The notes under the pieces were generated by a model. The model was not told the DNA's origin and searched no databases. It worked only from the letters and a program-made list of their open reading frames with translations. A stretch of 35,408 bases of DNA. It comes from Micavibrio_C sp964577255 (lineage in GTDB: Bacteria > Pseudomonadota > Alphaproteobacteria > Micavibrionales > Micavibrionaceae). This document shows positions 1 through 6,371 of this stretch, piece after piece. The position numbers were made by a program, and so were the translations under genes. How positions within the stretch are numbered: the stretch's first letter is position 1; each line of letters begins with the position of its first letter. Location: assembly GCA_964577255.1 (NCBI GenBank), contig CAZNYM010000018.1, positions 1 through 35,408 of the forward strand. Direction: 5' to 3'.

Positions 1-655
1 CGCCGTTGACGATCCGGGTGTAGAACAGGGTCGAGGACGACTGGGTGCGCAGAGCGCTGTCCTTCAGCGAAAACGCCATGCAGAACATGGCAGCATATTT
101 AACGATAAACCAGAGTTTATAAACCAGGCCGATGACCGAGGTGGCAAGCGCGAAGCCGAACACCATGTGCAGCCATTCCCAAGGCTGGCGGCCAAAATGC
201 AGGGCGCTTTCGAGTTGCGCGAAGACGGGATCCCAGGAGAACGGATTGATGATCGGGATCATGTTCTTGGCCGAGGTAAACAGCGAGAAGAACAAGGGGA
301 TCAGCAGCATCACCGGCACGCCCTGCGCCACCCGTTCAGGCGTCAGCCAGTTCGTACGCAGGTCGGCAATGATGGCGCGCGCCAGCTGGCGCGGCCGGTC
401 GAAGATCATGATCGCGAAAATGCGCCAGGCCAGGAAAAACAAAATCGTGAACAGCAGCGCGAAATGCAGCGCCCGCGAATACAGCATGGTCGAAATCAGC
501 GTCACCGGCATGTCGTGCGTGCCGGCCATCACCGCGACGTACAAGCCCAGCACGGCGGTCAGCAGCAGGCAGCCCCGGAAAAACACGCCGGTAAAGGCGG
601 TTTTCAGGGACGACAGAAAGCGCGAGACATAAGAGATGTCGGCGGGGGTGTGCAT
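1..655 (-). CDS. PAP2-family (Aur1/Ipt1-like) membrane protein, N-terminal part, cut by window edge
   Basis: The frame starts at an ATG at 655 and stays open to base 1, giving 218 visible residues. Several hydrophobic membrane segments are separated by short basic loops. The visible part aligns along most of its length with the complete PAP2 protein at 2615-3649: both share the motifs DRPR followed by ARAII or TRAII, KxMIP, a W-D-x-x-F block, an LHFG or LHLG block, LVYxLWF and AFSL(K/R)D, in the same order and spacing. The catalytic half (PSxH and HxxxD motifs) lies beyond the window, so function rests on the paralogue. An AGGAT element lies about 9 bases before the ATG, and a longer GGAGG lies further upstream. 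Known for the family: integral-membrane phosphatases or phosphotransferases acting on lipid or isoprenoid phosphates. Substrate is unknown. Confidence 0.8.
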   Translation of the reverse strand, partial: MHTPADISYVSRFLSSLKTAFTGVFFRGCLLLTAVLGLYVAVMAGTHDMPVTLISTMLYSRALHFALLFTILFFLAWRIFAIMIFDRPRQLARAIIADLRTNWLTPERVAQGVPVMLLIPLFFSLFTSAKNMIPIINPFSWDPVFAQLESALHFGRQPWEWLHMVFGFALATSVIGLVYKLWFIVKYAAMFCMAFSLKDSALRTQSSSTLFYTRIVNG

Positions 656-674
656 ATGTTAAGATCCTGCCTCC

Positions 675-704
675 AGTGTATGGGCAAGAATCCTTACGAA
701 TCAA
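675..704 (-). promoter_or_regulatory. candidate promoter for the first PAP2 gene
   Basis: Read on the minus strand, TTGATT (699-704) and TACACT (675-680) are separated by 18 bases. They match the sigma-70 -35 and -10 consensus at four or five and four positions. The predicted start of transcription lies about 15 bases before the AGGAT ribosome site of the gene starting at 655. This is pattern matching only. Confidence 0.3.
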
Positions 705-807
705 GGGGGTGAGGGGGTAGATCGACAGAGCCCCATAAATATTGACATAACGCTCAATAGTGTGTTTTCCTGCCGCAACTTTTTTGGAAACAAAGGAAGA
801 CCCTGTC

Positions 808-1764
808 ATGACCCGCGCCCATCAGATCATTGCCAGCGTTCTGAGTGACAACGACAGCCCGCCTCTGGAGCATTTTACTCCTCTGCGGCAGCTTGAGGCC
901 GAGCCCACGGAGGATATTTTCACCGCCTGCCGTGACTTCGGGCCCAAGGCTTGCTTTCAACTGGCGGCGAACGCCGCGGGCTATCTGCATGTCGCTGATA
1001 TGGCTTCGTTCGTCAAAAGCTGTGTTAGGCTCTCCCTTGTCCAGTCCCTGGGATCCATCAGGGGTGGCTCCCTGGAACAGGGTATCGAACACGAGTTCGA
1101 AAGCGTGTCCGCCACCCATCACAGCATGCGCCCCTACCAGCTTTACGAAGAGCTTACCAGACACATCGAAAGCGATATGAAGATCATAATCGATAAAGCC
1201 AGAGCCCTGCCCGACTATGGCGATTCCCTGGCCATTTCCCAAGCATTGGAAGAAGTTTCCATCGCCAAAGCGCAAAAGGGGCCGGATTGCTTCAGCGTAG
1301 ACTACGCCGCCCGTTTCATCGGCCATACCCTGAATATCTTTCTGACTTGCCTTGATCAAAAAGCGCGACTTCAAAGATCGGGCCTTATCAAGAACGCCGA
1401 ATCTCTCACCTTCGGCCTGGCCCTGCTGCCCGGCAGCGGCATCAAACACATGGACTTCGACACGAAGCAAACGCCGGTAAAACTGGGTGACGCCCTAGAG
1501 AACGCCTACAAAGAAGCCACGAAAAAGCATGAAGAAGCGCCAGATATCTTTGAAAAAAGCAAATGCCGTCGCAACGAACAGCAGCTTGAGCAGCTCGTCA
1601 AACTGCACAAGTGTGTTGAGAGCCTTCTCGCTGACGTCGACGATGAAGATGTAAATCAGGACGCTATACGCCGTATTCTTGCGGATCCCTTGGCAGAGAC
1701 AAAGCGCCTATACAGAGCGGAACGGCAGCGGCGCATCCAGGCTTATCTGCCCGTGCCTGCCTAG
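808..1764 (+). CDS. hypothetical protein, 318 residues, no recognised domain
   Basis: I chose the ATG at 808 because AAGGAAGA sits about 7 bases upstream; an in-frame ATG at 760 lacks such a site. The 318-residue product is soluble-looking, without a signal peptide or membrane segment. It is mostly helical in character, rich in charged residues, with repeated Cys and a Lys/Glu-rich stretch near residues 230-260. I recognise no family or catalytic motif. The gene stands alone: it is divergent from the PAP2 gene on its left and is followed 39 bases later by gluQ. Its codons appear richer in A/T endings (aaa, gaa, ata, aga) than the neighbouring GC-ending genes, which could mean recent acquisition, but I did not compute this. 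That it is a real gene is well supported; function is unknown. Confidence 0.75.
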   Translation: MTRAHQIIASVLSDNDSPPLEHFTPLRQLEAEPTEDIFTACRDFGPKACFQLAANAAGYLHVADMASFVKSCVRLSLVQSLGSIRGGSLEQGIEHEFESVSATHHSMRPYQLYEELTRHIESDMKIIIDKARALPDYGDSLAISQALEEVSIAKAQKGPDCFSVDYAARFIGHTLNIFLTCLDQKARLQRSGLIKNAESLTFGLALLPGSGIKHMDFDTKQTPVKLGDALENAYKEATKKHEEAPDIFEKSKCRRNEQQLEQLVKLHKCVESLLADVDDEDVNQDAIRRILADPLAETKRLYRAERQRRIQAYLPVPA

Positions 1765-1803
1765 CCTCTTTATGGCAGCGCACGATCGCCTTAGTATGGA
1801 CCC

Positions 1804-2649
1804 ATGAAGGCCGTCACTCGTTTCGCCCCCTCGCCCACCGGAAAGCTACATCTGGGCCACGCCGCCTCGGCGCTGTTCGCGGCGGCGCGGGGAACGGAGG
1901 GGTTTATTCTGCGTATCGAGGATATCGACGCCGCCCGCTGCCGTCCGGAATTCGAGGACGCGATTTACCGCGACCTGACCTGGCTCGGACTTGCCTGGCC
2001 GCAACCCGTGCGCCGTCAGTCAGAACATTTCGCTGATTACCGCGCGGCACTTGCAAAGCTTGAGGCAGAGGGGCTGCTTTACCCCTGTTTTTGCAGCCGC
2101 AGGGAAATCCAGGAAGAGATCAACCGCGCTCCCGCCGCCCCGCACGGACCCGAGGGCGCGCTTTATCCCGGCACCTGCAAACAGCTGCACGCGGCGCAAC
2201 GGGCGGATAAGATCGCGCAAAACATACCCTACGCCCTGCGGCTTGACATGGAGGCCGCGCTGAAACGGCTATCCGCGCCCTTGTTCTGGCACGATCACAG
2301 TAAGGGCCGCCAGCAGGCCACGCCCGCACTCCTGGGCGATGTGGTGCTGGCGCGCCGCGACGCACCCGCGAGTTACCATCTGTGCGTCACGGTTGACGAT
2401 CACCGGCAAGGAATCACGCTGGTCACGCGGGGAGAGGATCTTTTCCACGCGAGCCACCTGCACCGGCTGCTGCAGCATCTGCTTGATCTCGACACGCCGG
2501 AATATCACCATCACGGTCTGCTGCTCGATCACGAAGGCAAGCGCTTCGCCAAGCGCAACAACGCTGTGACGCTTGAATATCTGCGCAAAACGGACAGGAA
2601 AACGCCCGCCGACATCAGGGCGCTTGTGGCGCAGGCGGGGATTTTATAA
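1804..2649 (+). CDS. gluQ: glutamyl-Q tRNA(Asp) synthetase
   Basis: This 281-residue protein is a truncated paralogue of the GluRS catalytic domain. It activates glutamate and attaches it to the queuosine base at position 34 of tRNA(Asp), without an anticodon-binding domain. The sequence shows the class I signatures: FAPSPTG at residues 7-13, HLGH at 16-19, and a KMSKS-type loop KRFAK at 246-250. The expected zinc site is present as C95, C97, Y121 and C125. Length matches the family (about 290-300) and excludes full-length GltX (about 470). The 3' end overlaps the convergent PAP2 gene by 35 bases. The product name is secure; tRNA specificity is inferred from the family. Confidence 0.95.
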   Translation: MKAVTRFAPSPTGKLHLGHAASALFAAARGTEGFILRIEDIDAARCRPEFEDAIYRDLTWLGLAWPQPVRRQSEHFADYRAALAKLEAEGLLYPCFCSRREIQEEINRAPAAPHGPEGALYPGTCKQLHAAQRADKIAQNIPYALRLDMEAALKRLSAPLFWHDHSKGRQQATPALLGDVVLARRDAPASYHLCVTVDDHRQGITLVTRGEDLFHASHLHRLLQHLLDLDTPEYHHHGLLLDHEGKRFAKRNNAVTLEYLRKTDRKTPADIRALVAQAGIL

Positions 2650-3649
2650 CCCGCCCCATAAGCCACCAGATCATCCCGGTGACGAGGATAGCCAGATAGC
2701 CATCGACGGCGTAATGCCAGCCCAGATGCACCGACCCCGCCAGGATCAGCACGAAGAAGAGCCACAGCGCGCGGCGCAGAAACTTACCGTAGGCCCGGCC
2801 GGCGAGCGCCAGCAGAAAAGCGGTCGCTACATGCACGCTTGGCATCGCCGAGATGCCCGAGCCGAGACCACCCGTCGCGTTCTGGTAGTTCTCCCACAGC
2901 ATGTCCTGAGTCGCGAGCGCCCATACAGGATAAACGGCGGACACACCGCGCAGGTAATCCATCAGCGGCGCGAAAACATCCTGGTGCAGCAGGCGCTCGT
3001 AAAAACACGGCCCGGCAGAAGAGAACGCGGCCGCGAGCACCGTGCCGTTGACGACCCAGGTCAGGATGAAGCTGTAAAGAAAGCGCCAGCGCCACGCGGC
3101 GTCGCGCAGCGAGAAGGCCCACGCGTATAAAAACGCGAACATCACCGGAAACCAGAGGTTATAAACGAGATTGACGGCGAAAGTTATGAGGGGATAGCCG
3201 AGAACCGGCTGCAGCAGCAGCCAGGGATCGGCGCCTAAATGCAGCAGGCGGTCGAGCTTCATGAAAGCCTCGTCCCACACATAAGGCTGCAGCGCCGGGA
3301 TCATGGTCTTGAACCCGGTGAAGGTGCCGATAAAGACGATATAGAGGAGCACCACCGGCAACCCCGCGCGCAGGCGCGCGCCGATCCGCCATCCGTCGCG
3401 TATGTCGTCGATGATCGCGCGTGTCAGGCGGCGCGGCCGGTCGCGCAGCATGATCCGGAAGACGCGGAACCCCAGGAACAGCGCGAACAGCATCACGCTG
3501 ACCCGCACCACCGCGCCGCCATAGAGCATCGGCGCGAAATCCAGGTTTTTCATATCCGCAATGACGTGGCCCGCCAGCGCATAGATCAGCACCAGCGCAG
3601 CCAGGATCAGAAAATGCTTGTCGATAGGGATGGTTGGCAGGCGACTCAT
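2615..3649 (-). CDS. PAP2-family (Aur1/Ipt1-like) membrane phosphatase or phosphotransferase
   Basis: A 344-residue polytopic inner-membrane protein. The second half carries the PAP2 active site: PSVH at residues 270-273 and a SxHLGWHxxxD block with H312 and D316, which fits the SRx5HxxxD motif. The layout matches the Aur1/Ipt1-like branch (PAP2_3) rather than small undecaprenyl-pyrophosphate phosphatases. Family members remove or transfer phosphate head groups of lipids on the periplasmic face; the substrate here cannot be read. The ATG at 3649 gives a natural amino terminus just ahead of the first membrane segment. It is paralogous to the truncated protein at 1-655, in the same orientation. 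Its 3' end overlaps gluQ by 35 bases. Confidence 0.88.
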   Translation of the reverse strand: MSRLPTIPIDKHFLILAALVLIYALAGHVIADMKNLDFAPMLYGGAVVRVSVMLFALFLGFRVFRIMLRDRPRRLTRAIIDDIRDGWRIGARLRAGLPVVLLYIVFIGTFTGFKTMIPALQPYVWDEAFMKLDRLLHLGADPWLLLQPVLGYPLITFAVNLVYNLWFPVMFAFLYAWAFSLRDAAWRWRFLYSFILTWVVNGTVLAAAFSSAGPCFYERLLHQDVFAPLMDYLRGVSAVYPVWALATQDMLWENYQNATGGLGSGISAMPSVHVATAFLLALAGRAYGKFLRRALWLFFVLILAGSVHLGWHYAVDGYLAILVTGMIWWLMGRVIKSPPAPQAP

Positions 3650-3713
3650 GAAAACCAGTGTAGCAGCCCGCTCTGGACGGGGAAGAAACTATCCATTATG
3701 ATGCTAATAGATA

Positions 3714-3726
3714 CTAAGTCGCTTAG
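3714..3726. promoter_or_regulatory. 13-bp palindrome, possible operator of the XRE gene
   Basis: CTAAG-TCG-CTTAG is a perfect 5-3-5 inverted repeat ending 10 bases before the ATG of the XRE regulator at 3737. XRE proteins of this size commonly bind such short palindromes and repress their own gene. That autoregulation is inference from position. Confidence 0.35.
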
Positions 3727-3736
3727 GGATACATTC

Positions 3737-4069
3737 ATGAAACACGATCTGGTCCATATCCAGGGAAAACCCTATGTCGTCGTGCCGCTGCATGAATACC
3801 GCCAGCTGGCCGGCAGCGGCGCCGACGCCGCCGATCTGCCGGAAGAATTGCAGGACCGCCTGGTCGCGGGGGTAACCCATCCCGTGAAGACCGTCAGGAA
3901 GTTCCGCGGCCTGACCCAGGAGTCTCTCGCCGGACTCGCCGGGCTGTCGCGCCCTTATCTGGCCGAGATCGAAACCGGGAAAAAGGAAGGTTCGCTCGCC
4001 GCGCTCAAGGCGCTGGCCGGGGCGCTCGGCGTACCTGTTGGAATATTGCTGGGCGATCAGACAGCCTGA
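3737..4069 (+). CDS. XRE-family helix-turn-helix regulator, antitoxin-like
   Basis: A 110-residue protein. Residues 1-30 form a short beta-type segment (VHIQGKPYVVVPLHEY) similar to the start of many Phd- or HigA-like antitoxins. Residues 55-105 are a classic Cro/C1 helix-turn-helix: RGLTQESLA, GLSRPYLAEIE, then SLAALKALAGALGVP. I chose the ATG at 3737; an in-frame ATG at about 3698 would add 13 residues and would place the 3714-3726 palindrome inside the gene. There is no adjacent toxin gene: the next genes are convergent or unrelated. It overlaps the convergent hydrolase by 13 bases. It is probably a solo DNA-binding regulator; its targets are unknown. Confidence 0.85.
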   Translation: MKHDLVHIQGKPYVVVPLHEYRQLAGSGADAADLPEELQDRLVAGVTHPVKTVRKFRGLTQESLAGLAGLSRPYLAEIETGKKEGSLAALKALAGALGVPVGILLGDQTA

Positions 4070-4884
4070 TAAGGCCGGTCGTGTTTTAAGGATGGAATGG
4101 CCTGGCGCGCGCGGTCCACGGCTTCGAGATCGAGCGTGGCATAAACAGGCCCGGGCGTGAGCGCGTCGCCTTCTGCGATCACCTGCCCCCACGGATCGAC
4201 CGCCAGCGAATGCCCGTAAGTCTGCCGCCCGCCGTGATGCGTACCGGCCTGCGCCGGCGCCAGCACGAAGGCGCCGTTTTCGATCGCCCGCGCGCGCAGC
4301 AGCGATTCCCAGTGCGCCTTGCCGGTCGGCACGGTGAAGGCCGAGGGCGCCGTGAGCAGGCGCGCCCCCGCCTGAGCCAGCGCGCGATACAATCCGGGGA
4401 AGCGCATGTCGTAGCAGATCGTCAGACCGACCGGGCCCCAGGGGCTGGCGGCCAGCACAGCCCGGCCGCCCGGCGCCACCAGCGCGCTCTCGCGATGGCT
4501 TTCCCCGGTCGGCAGATCGACATCGAACAGGTGTATTTTATCGTATTTAGCGACAATGTCGCCCTTGGCGTCAAAAAGCAGGCTGCGGTTGGCAATTTTG
4601 TCCGGCGCCACCTTCACCGACACCGATCCCGCTAGGATCCACGCCCCGGTTTCCCGCGCCAGCGCGGCGAAGGAAGCGATGACGGGATGATCCTTCTCCG
4701 CGAGCGCTGTTTGCAGCTTCTCCGCCGCCGGGCTGCGCATGTGGCAGGTATTTTCGGGCGTCAGGATAAAGCGCGCGCCCGCGCCTGCCGCCTCACGGAT
4801 AAAACCTTCCGTGGTTTTGAGATTGTCGGCGATATCCGGCCCGACATTAAGCTGGAGGAGTGCCGTCTTGAGTGTCTGCGCCAT
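4057..4884 (-). CDS. carbon-nitrogen hydrolase, nitrilase superfamily (Nit1/Nit2-like)
   Basis: A 275-residue amidase-fold protein with the full catalytic triad: E44 in the LTPENT block, K116 in YDKIHLFDVD, and the nucleophile C157 in ICYDMRFP. Length and motif wording fit the Nit1/Nit2 branch, whose characterised members hydrolyse deaminated glutathione or omega-amidated dicarboxylates. The link to glutathione fits the gene just upstream, a glutaredoxin. Its start overlaps the glutaredoxin 3' end by 38 bases, so the two are very likely one transcript and translationally coupled. The exact substrate is an inference from neighbours and family. Confidence 0.92.
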   Translation of the reverse strand: MAQTLKTALLQLNVGPDIADNLKTTEGFIREAAGAGARFILTPENTCHMRSPAAEKLQTALAEKDHPVIASFAALARETGAWILAGSVSVKVAPDKIANRSLLFDAKGDIVAKYDKIHLFDVDLPTGESHRESALVAPGGRAVLAASPWGPVGLTICYDMRFPGLYRALAQAGARLLTAPSAFTVPTGKAHWESLLRARAIENGAFVLAPAQAGTHHGGRQTYGHSLAVDPWGQVIAEGDALTPGPVYATLDLEAVDRARQAIPSLKHDRPYQAV

Positions 4885-5137
4885 GGTTCAGAAGCTTATC
4901 GAGTTCGCCCGCCCGGTCAAGGTCATAAAGGTCGTCGCAGCCGCCGACATGGCGGCCGTCGATGAAAATCTGCGGCACCGTGCGCCGGCCGGACGCGCGC
5001 GCCAGCATCTCGTCGCGGCGGGCAGCGTCCCGGTCGACCATGTATTCTGTGTAGGCCGCGCCTTTGCGTTCAAGAAGCGCCTTGGCCCGCACGCAATAGG
5101 GGCAAATCGCCGTACTATAGATTTCAACTTTCGCCAT
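4847..5137 (-). CDS. grxC: glutaredoxin 3 (class I dithiol glutaredoxin)
   Basis: A 96-residue thioredoxin-fold protein with the dithiol site C12-P-Y-C15, the cis-proline TVP at 53-55, and the glutathione-binding GGCDDL at 65-70. It reduces protein disulfides and mixed disulfides using glutathione in the cytoplasm. About ten residues at the C-terminus extend past the usual GrxC end. These are encoded by the stretch that also holds the start of the downstream hydrolase, so the extension may simply reflect the 38-base overlap. The gene starts 21 bases from the divergent UbiH-family gene. There is no visible Shine-Dalgarno, which fits a leaderless or very short-leader mRNA. Confidence 0.95.
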   Translation of the reverse strand: MAKVEIYSTAICPYCVRAKALLERKGAAYTEYMVDRDAARRDEMLARASGRRTVPQIFIDGRHVGGCDDLYDLDRAGELDKLLNHGADTQDGTPPA

Positions 5138-5143
5138 GATGGT

Positions 5144-5153
5144 CTATATATAG
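5144..5153. promoter_or_regulatory. CTATATATAG palindrome, possible shared -10 element of two divergent genes
   Basis: This perfect 10-bp palindrome is centred in the 21-bp gap between the start codons of grxC (5137, minus) and the monooxygenase (5159, plus). TATATA can be read as a -10 hexamer on both strands. Plausible weak -35 partners lie inside each coding region: TTTCAA at 5122-5127 with 17-base spacing on plus, and TTGCTT at 5169-5174 with 16-base spacing on minus. Predicted transcripts would start at or within about 3 bases of each ATG. Confidence 0.4.
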
Positions 5154-5158
5154 GCACG

Positions 5159-6370
5159 ATGGCGAAAAAAGCAAACCCAGCAGGCTGCGATGTGTTCATC
5201 AGCGGCGCCGGCGTGCCCGGCCTGACGCTCGCGATCCTGCTGGGGCAGGCAGGGCTGCGGGTCGCCGTGGCCGACGCCGCCCCCCTGCCCGGCGCGCCCG
5301 ACACTCTGCCGCCCGCGGCGCGCAACCGCACATCGGCTTTCATGAAGGGCTCGGTCAACATCCTGGCGCGCACGGGCGCGTGGGCCGATTGCCTTGAGGA
5401 AGGCGCGCCGCTTTGCCGCCTGTCGATCCTCGACCGGCACCGGACACGCCGCGATGAAAAACTGCGCGTCGATTTCCAGGCGCGCGACATCGGCCTCGCC
5501 GAATTCGGCGTCAACATGCCCAACGAAATCCTGCGCGCCGCCCTTGTGAAACGGGCGCGCAAAATTGCGAACATCACGCTGCTGGCGCCGGCGGCGTTGG
5601 ATGAAATCGAGGTCATGGCGCAGCAGGTCGCGATCACGCTGGCGACCGGGCAGGTTTTCACCGCCGCGCTCGCGGTGGGCGCGGACGGCCGTCATTCAAA
5701 GCTGCGCGAACGCGCGGGCATCGCCTTCAAAACGCAGGATTACGATCAGGCCGCCCTCACCTGCCTGTTCCATCATTCGCGCCCGCACGAAAACACCTCT
5801 CTTGAATTTCATTACCCGGGCGGGCCCTTCACCACCGTGCCGCTGCCCGGCAATACTTCAAGCCTGGTGTGGGTCGAGCGCGGCATGGATGCCGACGCCC
5901 TCATGCGCCTGCGCAAGGCGGAGTTTACCGCCACGCTGCAAAAACGCACCGAAGGGCTGCTGGGCCGCGTCAGTCTGGCGACGGCGCCCTCGTGCTGGCC
6001 GCTGATCTCTTGCGCTGCCGACCGCCTGACCGCGCCGCGCGTGGCGCTGATGGCCGAAGCCGCGCACGTGCTGCACCCGATGGGCGCGCAGGGACTGAAC
6101 CTGAGCCTGCGCGACGCCGCCGCGCTGGCCGAACTGATTATTGAAGCAAAACAGCTCGGCCTCGACCCCGGCAGCACGACGCTGCTCGACCGCTACGAAC
6201 GCGCGCGGCATCTCGACATCCAGGGCCGCCGGCACGGCACCGACATGCTGGCCCGCCTTCTGGTGCGCGACAACCCTCTGGCGCAGGATGCGCGCCGCGC
6301 CGGCCTGAAACTGGTCGATTCCTTCTTCCCGCTGAAGGCGATGATCATGAAAAAGGGTTTGGCGGCCTAA
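5159..6370 (+). CDS. UbiH/UbiF/VisC-family FAD-dependent monooxygenase
   Basis: A 403-residue flavoprotein hydroxylase of the kind that adds hydroxyl groups to the ubiquinone ring. It shows the amino-terminal Rossmann motif GAGVPG at residues 16-21, the central VGADGRHS motif, and the third FAD motif AAHVLHPMGAQGLNLSLRD from about 301. At 299-300 it has Ala-Glu where the family nearly always has Gly-Asp; this acidic residue contacts the FAD ribityl chain, so the change to Glu is conservative but unusual. The ATG at 5159 puts the Rossmann motif at the expected distance from the start. There is no clear ribosome site. Which ring position it modifies cannot be told from sequence. It ends one base short of the convergent ligA. 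Confidence 0.9.
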   Translation: MAKKANPAGCDVFISGAGVPGLTLAILLGQAGLRVAVADAAPLPGAPDTLPPAARNRTSAFMKGSVNILARTGAWADCLEEGAPLCRLSILDRHRTRRDEKLRVDFQARDIGLAEFGVNMPNEILRAALVKRARKIANITLLAPAALDEIEVMAQQVAITLATGQVFTAALAVGADGRHSKLRERAGIAFKTQDYDQAALTCLFHHSRPHENTSLEFHYPGGPFTTVPLPGNTSSLVWVERGMDADALMRLRKAEFTATLQKRTEGLLGRVSLATAPSCWPLISCAADRLTAPRVALMAEAAHVLHPMGAQGLNLSLRDAAALAELIIEAKQLGLDPGSTTLLDRYERARHLDIQGRRHGTDMLARLLVRDNPLAQDARRAGLKLVDSFFPLKAMIMKKGLAA

Positions 6371-6371
6371 G

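Noticed and set aside
132..712. Open plus-strand frames at the left edge
   Set aside because: They lie antisense to the PAP2 gene at 1-655, whose product has membrane segments and a clear paralogue. The plus-strand products are Arg/Gln-rich with no family features.
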